Source: Theodoxus fluviatilis
Taxonomy: Eukaryota > Mollusca > Gastropoda > Cycloneritida > Neritidae
NCBI GenBank assembly: GCA_034096865.1
Contig: JAWQFJ010001324.1
Span: 38,717-102,716, forward strand
Length of the DNA: 64,000 bases
Reading direction: 5' to 3'
This document shows positions 1 to 12,150 of this stretch, one piece after another. Position 1 is the first letter of the stretch. Each line of letters begins with the position of its first letter. A program made the translations under genes and the position numbers. The notes under the pieces are model-generated. The model searched no databases and had not been told where the DNA came from. It saw only the letters and a program-made list of their open reading frames with translations.

Positions 1-162
1 ATCCTTTCTCCTTCACCGTTGTCCAATCTCCTAGAAATTACGTCACGTTATTCGACATCAAGTGATTACGTCACACGTGTGGAGAGAGCATTATGGACAG
101 AAAACTCGCAATATGGACAAAAAGGCGGCAAAATGAAAGTAATAAGTACAAGCAGTACTGAC

Positions 163-276
163 CAGACGCCCACAGTGTCTCCAGGCTGGACAGGAATGCG
201 CTGGTTGGGAGCCAGATCCACCACATTGATCTGGTCAGGCCTGGAGGTCAGCACCGTCTGGCCAACTATCTGGAAG
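163..276 (-). CDS. Exon 29: WRP/GD module, continuation; gene runs off left edge
   Basis: 114 bp, TTGCTTCAG|CTTCCA to GGCGTCTG|GTCAGT, phase 2 to 2. [20 protein letters not shown] and [13 protein letters not shown] continue the module begun in exon 28, with the expected 'lVGqt' and 'RI.VqpGD..G' motifs. No stop codon is reached, so further exons lie to the left of this window. Confidence 0.82.
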
Positions 277-3200
277 CTGAAGCAACCACAGACTCGGTAA
301 CGTGCCTTGTCGAAAGATATGGCCAGTTCGGTCGTTTAAGTGTTAGTGAAGGCTAGGTGGTCGTCCCTTTACATTTGTGACCCTCAACCACGGAATGAGA
401 CGCTTTGTCCCTGGAACCATTGGGCGCTAGCACTGGAAATAGGTACAAGGGGTGTGGGTTGTCGATTTTGAGTTTTTGGTTGTTTCTGGTTCAGTAATCC
501 TTTATCTACAATGTCAGCGAGTTTCATTTACCAAATCTGTCTCTAAATACGTTTAAATACTTTATTTATGCACGAGGGGTTTCAAAATAAATACTTCATT
601 AAATATTCGTAATTTAAAATGCTTGTATTTCAAAAACTACTCAACCGATTTTAATAATATTTTCACCATTTCGCAGCTTTTGGGATCCTTTTTGTCAGAA
701 CTGATACCACTATGCATTCAAAACCTTCAATCTGATTGGTTTGCTTAACTATGAACCCTATGGGAGAGGAAAGGAACCAGCCAATCCGAGCGCAGCTTAG
801 AGTGAGCCTCGAGGTGTTTGCACTTCTGCCTTCAACGCGCCACGCTTCCCTGCCTATCGTGATTTCGACTCGCTACTGCTGATTTTTCGACGGAAAACAA
901 GCATACATGAAGGTATGTAAACTTGTAAATGTATAGTGTATTGCTGATTTCTTGTGTCAGATTGATGTAAATCAACAGATCGAGATCACTTTCAGCGGCC
1001 ACGGAGCCAATCTCAACCCGCAAGTTGAATAATTGCCGAAGATGAATGTGCCGACTTGAGAGAGTATTCAGTTCTCTGCTGTACATCTCGCATTGCTTGT
1101 TTGAGAAATCTTTGTATTAAATGAACAGTAATGATGAAATTACTTTAAATAGTTGACTGGCTCTGAAACTACATATTGTATGTGACTGTTTTCAGGTCGA
1201 GGTCGCATCAACATTGCTTGTAAATAGTTTTGTATGTTTCTTAGAATAAAATACTTTGGAATCTAATAGTAATAGCATCATCAGTTCCCATTGTGGCGTA
1301 TAAATAGTTTAACAATCACTGTGCACCCCCACCCCCCCTACTTTACTACACAAACATTTTAGTGTAATCTCACATCACATAGCATTTTGTTTTGCGTTTC
1401 TTGGACCTGTGCACATTCGCACTGATTGTGAAATTATGAATAGGTTTTTGATCAGTAAGCCATTGTGACAATTTAGCAGTGAACGTACATTTTCGTGTAT
1501 TTTCTGAAACAATGTTGACAATACTCTACTTTATTTTTTAAACAGAAAATTTGTGTGCTAGTTTGTTATGTTATGTTGTATGACTGTGCCAAATTTCAAA
1601 GAAATGCATGCATGGTTGCTAAGGAAACTGTTGTGCTGAAGTTTCAAAACTTTCATTTCAAATTTTCTCAGAAACCCATTTCCGAGGGTAAGGATATTCA
1701 AATACCTGTAACTCGGAGACTAATTGTCCGATTTTCAAACGGTTTTCACCATTGTGATTGCCATTTAAAATACTTTCAGACAGAGTAAAAAACTGAAAAT
1801 GGCCCAGGGGGACAAAGCGACTCATTCCGTGGTGGAGGATCACATTTAAGTAGTTCAGAAATGCCTTTTGGGGTTGAATAGCAAGACTGGGCTGGGCTCT
1901 AGGTTCATAGGTTGTTCAGATTTTAAAAAAGACCGACCTGTGCTGAGATGAATGAAACGCACATTCGCCGCGCGTCGGCACCCCCACACAACCACACCCA
2001 CCTATACTTACACAAACGCGCGCGAGAGCGCGCGCAACCACAGTCCACCCCACTCACAAAAGCCGTCCGGAGCGCGCGCAACCACCCACCCACCCACTCA
2101 AACGCGCGCGCGCGCAACCACCCACCCACCCACTCAAACGCGCGCGCACCCACCCACCCACCCACGAACGCGCGCGCGCACCCACCGACCCACCCACAAA
2201 TGCGCGCGCGCGCACCCACCGACCCACTCACACACGCAGGCGCACCCACTCACACACGCAGGCGCACCCACTCACACACGCAGGCGCACCACTCACACCA
2301 CCACGAAGCAGGCGCACCCACATCCACCCACACGTCACGTGCGCACCCCACTCACACACGCAGGCGCACCCACTCACAGACGCACCCACACACCCACTCA
2401 CAGACGCACCCACACACCCACTCACAGACGCACCCACACCCACTCACACGCGCGCGCCCGCACACCCACTCACACGCGCGCGCCCGCACACCCACTCACA
2501 CGCGCGCGCCCGCACACCCACTCACACGCACACGAGCATCCACTCACACGCGCGCGCCCACCCACTCACACGCGCGCGCCCACCCACTCACACTCGCAAA
2601 CGCCCACCCACTCGCAAACGCCCACCCACTCGCAAACGCACACCCACTCGCAAACGCACACCCACTCGCAAACGCACACCCACGCACACCCACTCGCAAA
2701 CGCACACCCACTCGCAAACGCACACCCACTCGCAAACGCACACCCACTCGCAAACGCACACCCACTCGCAAACGCACACCCACTCGCAAACGCACACCCA
2801 CTCGCAAACGCACACACACTCGCAAACGCACACACACTCGCAAACGCACACACACTCGCAAACGCACACCCACTCGCAAACGCACACCCACTCGCAAACG
2901 CACACACACTCGCAAACGCACACACACTCGCAAACGCACACACACTCGCAAACGCACACACACACACACACACACACGTACTTTCTCCCTAAAAAAAAAA
3001 ACATTTTAAAACCAATGTCAACCAAACAAAGCGTAACACTACGCTTGCATCCCCCAAAAGCACGCCTACTACAGAAATGCCACCAGACAATCCAGGACGA
3101 TGCAACTGAGCCCTCAAGTCAAACCAAAAGCTGCTGACCCCAAAATTTGACTGGAAAACTTCAGCCCTTTTCTTGTCTGTTTATCTTAATATCCCCGAAT

Positions 3201-3893
3201 CTTTCCAGATCATTCAGCCTCACTTACCCATAGCCATACATCTCAGGGTGCGGCCGCCATATTTGTAGTGCCACCTGGCGGGAGTCGCTGCCGAAGAAAC
3301 GCCACTGGGTCACCTGACCAGGTCGTCGAATGAGCAGGTTGAGGGCAGGGCCAGTGTAGGCATGGCCTGGTTCTCCAAAACTCTGCCTGGCAAAGAGCTC
3401 CACCGTGTTCAGCTTCGTCACCGCTCGGCTGAGCTCTGTCAAAATACAACAGCCAGATTCCCGTAAAGGTAGTGAAGTGGATGAATTGATGTGCCAAATG
3501 AAATGTTATCATTGCTATTGCACCAGCATGGAATGGAATTGATTGCAATGCAATTAAGTTTTTACGGCCTATCAGCCTTTGTAGACTGTGTAAGGCCATT
3601 GGTTAGGAAATTTCCTAAAGATGATGGGGGTTAAAAACAAAGTCTTGATTATCTGAGTTATTTGCAATTTGCCAGTCTCGAGAGGATGTGTACCGAGTCT
3701 ATTCTTACCCCCAACCCACAAGGGGCATTGAACCAGAAACAAAACTTTTCCTGCAATTTACAATAGATAAAGGAGGAGAAAAAGTTGTGATTACGGAAAC
3801 ATGACCACTAAAAAGGATTGGTAGTTTGACCCGACTTTGGTCATTAACATTTATTATTTTTTTTTCCAAGGTGGGCCGATCGAGACTGAGCAC

Positions 3894-3961
<68 letters not shown>

Positions 3962-6900
3962 TGTGTGTGCGTGTGTGTGTGTGCGTGCGCGTGTGTGTGA
4001 CAGTAAATTCATCTAAACATAAACGCGTGTGCAGCACACTCCATTCCCACCGGGTGGCATCACTACGTACTGGTGCACTGAGGGGGATCTCCAGTGAGGG
4101 TGCCATTGGCTTGACAGCCGCGCACCAGGTTGCCTGCCTTCAGTGTGTAGGCCATGTAGCACTTGTAGATGGTGGCCTGTCCCTGCCTCAGTCTGCCCCT
4201 TCCCTTCACTCGCCTTGCCTTTGCTCCTTTGCGCAGTGGTGGTACCTTGCACTGCACGGCTGCAATGGGTTGAATGAATGAATGAATGAATGAATGAATG
4301 AATGAATGAATGAATGAATGAATGAATGAATGAATGAACGAATGAACGAATGAATGAATGAATGAACGATGATGAATGAATGAATGAATGAATGAATGAA
4401 TGAACGAACGAACGAATGAATGAGTGATTAGGGTTTGCGACCTAACAACCTTTGTAGACTATGCAAGGCCATTGAAAATGAAAATTACTAGACCTGGTTG
4501 GTTGCATGTTGGATTGACGGAGTTTTACTGCCAATTAGCCTTTGTAGGCTACAAGGTCATTAAGCACGAAAATCACTAGACTAGTTTAGAGCAAGCGCAA
4601 GTCACGGTGTCCCTAGTTATTCGCCTCTTACGAGTCGCGTAGGGAGACGCGGTGCGTATTCTGACCCGCAACCCTCAAGGGGCGAGTAAGAGCAGGTCGT
4701 CACGATTTTCTTTACGCATGGCCCGCCCATTGAATGATCGATGGTAGAAATCCATAGGACCTCCTAGATGCCGAACTGTCAACAGACAGGAGATCAAATC
4801 GTCCTCAACTGCGATACAAGAATGCATGCAAGCGCGACCTTAAGGCGCTTGGATCAGCATCATTGGTAGGGAGGACGCCGCCAGAAACCGCACCAGTTGG
4901 AGAAGTTGAGCTCCGGAATTGACTGAGGGAGGGAGAGACGAGATGGATGGCATTTTACAGCCTTTTGCTCTTTGTAGGTTAGGTAGGCCATTGAGCACGA
5001 TCATTAGTATAGTTTAGAGTAAGCGCAAATAAAATAACGATGTTCCAAGTTTTTGCCTCTTACGAATCGCGCAGGGAGACGCGATGAGTCTATTCTGACC
5101 ACCAGCCCACAGGAGGCAGGGAGAGATGAGACTGCGGAGACAGGAGGAGGAGAGTCGCACTCGGAAAAAGGGCAGGATGCACCAGGATGACACAGCACCG
5201 AGTGCAACCATTGCGACACGGACTGCCGCTCCGGGATTGGACTTCACAGCCATGGCAGAGCCTGCAACTGGACAACAACTCCAGGACCAGGATCCATAGT
5301 TGGACACGACTGACGGGGGCCTACCATGATTAGCGTGGGAAGACACGCTGGGTCTATTCTTAACACCGCAAGGATTTGAATGATACATGTCGAGTTGAGA
5401 CGGCGAGAGAATGGCGGCTGGGTGCTGCGGTGATTAGTGAAAACCTTATTTTAAAAGTAATTGTCGGTGCTGCAGTTGATGAATTTTGCGCTCTTATCAT
5501 TTCTAATTATCGATATTATATCCAGATTTCCCTAGAGTTGAATGGTGGCGAAATCGATTTTAGCGCAAATGTTAAAATCAGCTGAACAATTGATACTTCC
5601 ATCGTTACTCCATCCGTTTAATGCTATATTTGATCATGGTGCGTTTCCTGATGTTTGGTCTGAAGCAATTATTGTTCCGGCTCACAAACGAGGCCCTAAC
5701 GACAATCCTGATAACTACATAGGTATAGCCTTATCTAGCACGTTCAGTAAGGCGTTTACTCATTGTCTGTTGCCGGCTTCAGGACTGGGCAGATCAACAT
5801 GACCTAATTCGGGAAGAGCAAGCGGGCTTCAGGAAAGGATATAGCACTGTTGACAATATATTTGTCCTTCATTGTATTCTTGAAACATATGTGTATGCAA
5901 AAAAAATATGTTGGGTATGTTGATTTTAGGAAAGCCTTTGATACCTTAAACAGGAGTACTTTGAGAACTATTTTGAGAAAAATAGGAATTTCGGGGGAAA
6001 TTGACTGTTTTGATCGGTACGTTACTACGTCAGATGGTGGGAAAGTCAAACTGATTTCTTTTAATCCTCTTCGGGGTTAAAACAAGCCTGCAAACTCAGT
6101 CTGATATTATTTTCTTACCTTATTAACTCCTTAATTGAACAGATCTCTGAAAATAGCGAACACGGTGTACAGATCTTGCCCAACACACAAGACATAAGTG
6201 CTCTGCTGTTTGCAGACGACGTCGCTCTGCTCTCGGACACAGTGGTAGGTCTCCAAAATCAGATTAACTTTTTACAAAGTGCAGCCCATAGACTTGGTCT
6301 TCAAGTTAATATTGATAAAACAATAGTGGTTTACAGGATGCGAGGTCATTTGGCCAGACATGAGAGATGGTATTTAGGTGAGGTATAGATTGAAGTGGTG
6401 AGAGAATACAAATAACTAGGGAATGTACTCACTCTCTACTAAGTTGTGTTCAAACGAGATTCAGAAAGATTTGGCTTGTAGAGAAAAATCTGCACTTTCA
6501 CTTCTGATGAGGTCAATGAGAAAAATTGCACAGGTATCACCAGATGTTATAAAAATTTGATGCACAGATTCAACCCATTCTGTTGTATGCGGCTGAAATT
6601 TGGGGAGCTGATGACTGTCGCATTATAGAAGGTGTCCATTTGCATGCTCTAAAGAGCTTCTTAAATGTTTCTTTACGCACACCTAATGATATGGTTTATG
6701 GGGATACTGGTCGTTTTCCTCCTTTCCGCCAACGCCAAACTACGCAATATTAAGTTCTGGCTCAAGATATTAACAAGGGCAAAGCCCACACGACTCGTGC
6801 TGAGAGGTTGTGTTTTGAACTATGTACAGAGGTTGTGTTGTGAACTATGTACAGTTGTGTTGTGAACTATGTACATAGGTTGTGCAACTCAACTCAACTC

Positions 6901-9900
6901 AGCGACAGAGCGGGCATGTTTGAACTGACAAATCATGCGGCAGAAAGAGGACTGCCAGTTTGCTCAGTTGCTCAATAAGGTGCGAGAAGGCCGCCACACT
7001 GAGGAGGATGTGCGGGTCATCAAGTCAAGAATCAGCAGACTACCAGCCAACACTGCTGACTCTGCTTCAGCGAATAGTGGAGAACAAAACCACAGCCCAG
7101 TTCTCCATCTGTACTGCAAACGCAAACTTGTGGAAACTCACAATGCCAAGCAGTTGGAGTCCCTGCAGACAGCTGCCATCACCAAGTTTGGAGCCTGCGG
7201 CACTACCATCTAGATTTGTTTTCATGGATTTGTTTCCATTTATACGGCCTTATTTATTGACCAATTAGGTCACATTTCATACAGGTCAAAGTGACCTCGA
7301 CATTGATCATATGTGACCAAATGTGGCTGATGATGAACGTATGACATGTGCCCCATACAATTAAGAATTTTGAAACAGTTATCTTTCATAGTTCAGGTCA
7401 AGGTCACTTCACAATATGTATATAATCCAACTTTGAAGAGCTCCTGTGACCTTGAAGCAAGGTCAACCAAACTGGAATCAAAAGATAGAGCTTACTTTTC
7501 CCTATATACCAAATATAGGTCAGGTATCCAATGTCAAAAACTTTCAGAGAAAATTAGGAAAATGTGAAAAATTGCCGTTTTTCATACAACATTTATGGCC
7601 CCTGCGACCTTGACCTTGAAGCAAGGTCGAGTCACTGTTTTTTGAGGCCTTGTCATCATACACCATCATACCACATTTGGTGTTAATAGATTTAATAGTG
7701 TCCGAGAAAAGTCGAACGTTAACGTTTTTTACGGACGGAAGGACGCCCGGAAGGACGGACGACATGGAAGAGTACATAGACTCCCTTTTGCTTTGCATGC
7801 GAGTCAAAAATGAACGAATACAGATTACCCTACAGAGTCTATCAAATGAAGTATATATCTAATAATGAAAAATATTGGGCTTCCAAAGTAAAGAAAATAC
7901 TTGTGGCATGTGGTTGCGAAGAGATCTGGTTGAATCAGCGCGTTACGAACGAGACAGCTTTATTGAAAAACAAACTCATCAACATATTTCATTCGGAATG
8001 GAAGTTACGAATCATAGTGATCGGTATTTATTTTAGAAGCTCGTTATAACATTCATTGGTACCGAGTATTATTTATATTTTCTTGGCAAGAAAGTATTTC
8101 AAGATGCATATATAGATTCAGAATGGGGTTATCAAAGTTGTATATCCATAAATACAGATATTCGAGAGATACTAACGTGTATTTATGTCCATTATGCAGA
8201 GAAAAAGAAGAAAATGAAAGTTTACCACCCGAACTGTACTCTTAAAATGGGCCGGTGGCCTAAATTTTTTTCGTTCGTTCACTAGTTCGATATTATAATA
8301 CAATTGTCGCTTAGATGAATGAGTGGATGAACAACAATGTAAATAAACCAATGAATAAATGGAACTGCTTCTTTCTGTTACCAACTTGACCTTTAGGAGT
8401 AAAATTGATCGACCAGACTCGCCGCTCGATTCCCTCCATTTAACTAAGAAACTACATAGCATGTTAAACTAACCATGGCCGCAAAGAGTAATGGGAGGTG
8501 CAGAAATCACTAGAGTAGTGATGGAGCAAACATTTCGAGTTAATCTCTTCTTCCTACCTACCTGCCATCTAATACTGTACATCAAAACCAACTGAAATAC
8601 GGCCAGAGTGGCTCGAAGCCTTCCTCATCAAATGGAATTCCTGGCCATTGAACTTTTGGGGCTTGCTCCAGTAATTCAGCCTGGGGTGGCCCCAGGCAGG
8701 CAACGAGGCCACTGGGGGGGGGCAAATGTACGAAGAAAAAAGAGAAAAGAAAAAGAAAAAGAAAAGGGGAAATAAGCAGAAGTGGGTTTTGTAGAAGTAA
8801 TCCTAACGCATGATAGACATTAAAAAAGACAAAAAAAGTTAAGAAAAGAGTGCACACGGCATGTACAATTTCATGTAGGATGGATGAATGGTGTTTTACG
8901 GCCTATCAACTTTTGAAGGCTGTGTAAGGCCTATAAGCACGAAAGTCACTAGAAGAGTTTAGAGTAAGCGCAAATCAAGTCACGATGTCTGTTTATTCGC
9001 CTCTTAATCTCGTAGGGAGACGCGGCGATTCAATTATTAAACCCCCCAGCCCACAGGGGAAGGTTCATGTAGGAGAAAAGCATTGGCCTTTGCAAGTGCT
9101 CTCCGCACGTCTCGAGTACCTTCCGAAACGAAACGCACCTCTGGTCCGCGATTGATGTGTTAGGATTGCTTCTGCGTAACCCGCCTCAGGAGACATACCT
9201 TGACTGCCTGTCATGCCAGCTTCCCCACTCCGAGTGTCCATTTCGACATCTCCATAGTCCTGGTTAGCATCGTCCAAAGCACGCGGGGAGTTGCTGCCCA
9301 AACACACTCCACAAGTGGAGGGACACATCAGAGCTGCGAAGCTAGGGAAATCCGAGCACATGCTGGGTCTCTGGCCGTACAGCTTGCTGCAGATGGGAAG
9401 ACGATTCACGCAGGTTTTCCGACCTGCAGGACACGTCAACAAAAGCCAGGGTTATATTTGGCCCATGGATGATTAGGTTTTGCATACATGACGTAGGGAT
9501 CACGGCTGCATGGAGGATGGGTGACGCTTCAGTTGAAAGGGTGCATTTTATGAAAGCAGCTATTAATTTCCACCCCCAATCCCACCCACACATTCCCTCC
9601 AAACACACACACACGCGCGCGCGAGCGTACACGCGCGCGCGAGCGTACACGCGCGCGCACACACACACGCGCGCGCACACACGCGCGCGCACACACACAC
9701 ACGCGCACACACACACACTCACGCACGCGCGCGCGCACACACACACACGCGCGCGCGCACACACACACACGCGCACGCGCGCACACGAACGCGCGCGCGC
9801 GCACACACGCACACGCGCGCGCACACACACACACACGCACGCACGCGCGCACACACACACGCGCACACACACACGCGCGCGCGCACACACGCACGCGCGC

Positions 9901-12104
9901 ACACACACGCGCGCGCACACGCGCACGTACACACGCACACGTGCGCACGCACACACACCCACACACACGCACGCACGCACACGGAAGCACAAACGCGCGC
10001 ACACAGACACGTACTAGACGGCGAAGTGCGGCAGATGAAAGGATGCTTGTGGGCCGTGCAGTGCGCGTCAGCAAACTTTCTCTCGCCATCAAACGAACCG
10101 CAGTCCTCATTGTAGTAGTTGTTGGGCTCTCCTGATAATAGACGATTCAATGAATGAATGAACTAACGACAGAACGAATGAACAAACGAACGAATGACTG
10201 AATAATGAATGAACGAATGAACGAACGAATGAATGAATGCATGAATGAAAAACAAACGAATAAATGTAATGAATTTAGTTTTATGGCCTACCAGCTTATG
10301 TATGCTGATGAAGCTGGTTAAGAAAGAGCAAAAGTCGGGCTTTCCCAAGTTATTTGCTTTTTTCAAATCGCCTAAGGAGACGTGGTGGGTCTATTCTTAC
10401 CCCCAACCCACAGAGAGAATGATACAAGTTGCAATCAGCAATGATAAAGCAAACATCTACTTTTTCTCTACTTCCAGTAACCATAAATCAACCTCATACT
10501 GTTTTAATCTCTACACCGACATTGATGAATGATTGAAAGTTTAAGCCTTTCAGCCTTGTAGGCTATGTAAAGCCATCGGAAATCACTAGAAATGGATTGC
10601 GCAACAGAAAGTCAAGTCTTGATTTTCCAAGTTATTCGCCCTTTTCGAATGTTATCAGGGAGACGGGGTGAATATTTTTACCTCCAACCCACAGTGGGAT
10701 TCCCCACATTACCAATCCCTCCACCCCTTTTAACATGCATTTGCAAAATGGTGGACAACAGCGCCTTGGGCACATACCTGTCATTCAGAGCTTTATCCGT
10801 TATGGACGATAGTTTATCGGTATTATACTTGTCAATTTCATCGGTCGCTTCAGTTTGTTTTCTTTCAGCTATATTTGTCAGTTTCACTTATCCTTTTTAT
10901 ATATACACAATAAAATATATTCTGCCTTCGACATGCAAATCGACGCGTGTGCGCGTGCATGCGTGAGTGCTCGAGTGAAGCGCAGGAGATGGATGGACGG
11001 ATGGAGGTTTTACGGCCTATCAGCCTATGTAGGCTATGAAAAGCCGTTTATCACAAACATCACTAGAGATGGTAAAATAAAAAATGAGTCACAATTCTCA
11101 GTTATTCGCCTTTTTCGATTCGCACAGGGAGACGCAGTGGGTCTACTCTCACCCCAACCCACAGGGGGAGGAGCGTCGGAGACAAACATGGCCGATGCAC
11201 GATTTTCGGGAGAATCCTACCTTCCTGCCAGACTAAGGTGGTAGCTTTGCTGCCATCAGACCACACGTAGACCCCTTCCTGTGCCTCGTCACTCAGTCCC
11301 ACCAGAATCTTCACGTTCTCCACCCTGCAACACGCACACAACGAGGCAACGATAGCGCGAATGGGAACAGTTAATAGAAAATGGATGGATGGGATGGATG
11401 AGATGGATGAGGATGGATGAGGGAGGGAGGGAGGGGATGGGGAGGGGAGAGGGAGGGAGGGGCGAGGGGAGGGGATGGGATGGGGAGGGTGAGTGGGGGG
11501 GTGGGGTGGGGTGGATGGGGTGGATGGGTGGATGGATGGGGTGGATGGGTGGTGGATGGGGTGGATGGATGGGTGGGTGGGTGGGTGGGTAGAGGGATGG
11601 TAGAGGGATGGGATGGATAGATTGAGTTTAAGGACCCATCAACCTTGTAGGCTATATAAGGCCACAACGTTAACACCCATCTTTACCAAGGTATTAAAAC
11701 TTCACGACAGTGGAGTCGCGTACAATTCACCTAACCAGTGATATGAAATCCAATAAATCGAGTACCACTGCCTATCAGCCCGCAAAGGCTGTGTAGAACC
11801 TTCAAACACGAAACGGTATAAAGGGCCATTGGGCAAACATTCACTGAAGGGATGGGCGAATGGATGCGTGGATAAAGTTTTAGGGCTAAGCAGTTTGTAG
11901 GGTACATCAGGCCATTCATCACGAAAAATCATTACAGCTGGTAAGAATATAATAAAAATAAATCACAATTTCCCAAGTTATTCGCCTCTTACGAATTGCG
12001 TAGGGAGACGCAGTGGGTCAATTCTTACCCCCAACCCACGGGGCAGGGGAGAGAGCAAGAAAGTAAAAAATACATACGCATATTGACAAACACACCCTGC
12101 ACCC

Positions 12105-12150
<46 letters not shown>

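Larger units (their letters stand above)
5545..8264 (+). mobile_element. LINE (non-LTR retrotransposon) fragments, plus strand
   Basis: Frame-shifted reverse-transcriptase pieces: an N-terminal part with [10 protein letters not shown] (5545-5800), [16 protein letters not shown] (about 5815-5865), [13 protein letters not shown] (about 5920) and [13 protein letters not shown] with the YADD-type catalytic pair (about 6195-6240), then LLYAAEIWG (about 6580). The C-terminal part resumes at 7810-8200, ending with the [11 protein letters not shown]ys motif and the tail GGGCCGGTGGCC at 8249. The middle (6800-7800) is interrupted by other repeats. It is inactive, with many stops, and belongs to the same family as 32.8-35.6 and 59.9-60.7 kb. 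Confidence 0.8.

Noticed and set aside
1948..3009. A 350-codon open frame rich in His, Thr, Arg and Pro
   Set aside because: It is wholly made of CA/CG-type repeats with an 18-bp period, open in several frames on both strands; it is repeat, not a gene.
9065..9198. Read-through of exon 26 to a stop near 9065
   Set aside because: A good GTATGT donor at the right phase exists at 9198, and the extension enters sequence beside a SINE-1; kept only as an alternative end.
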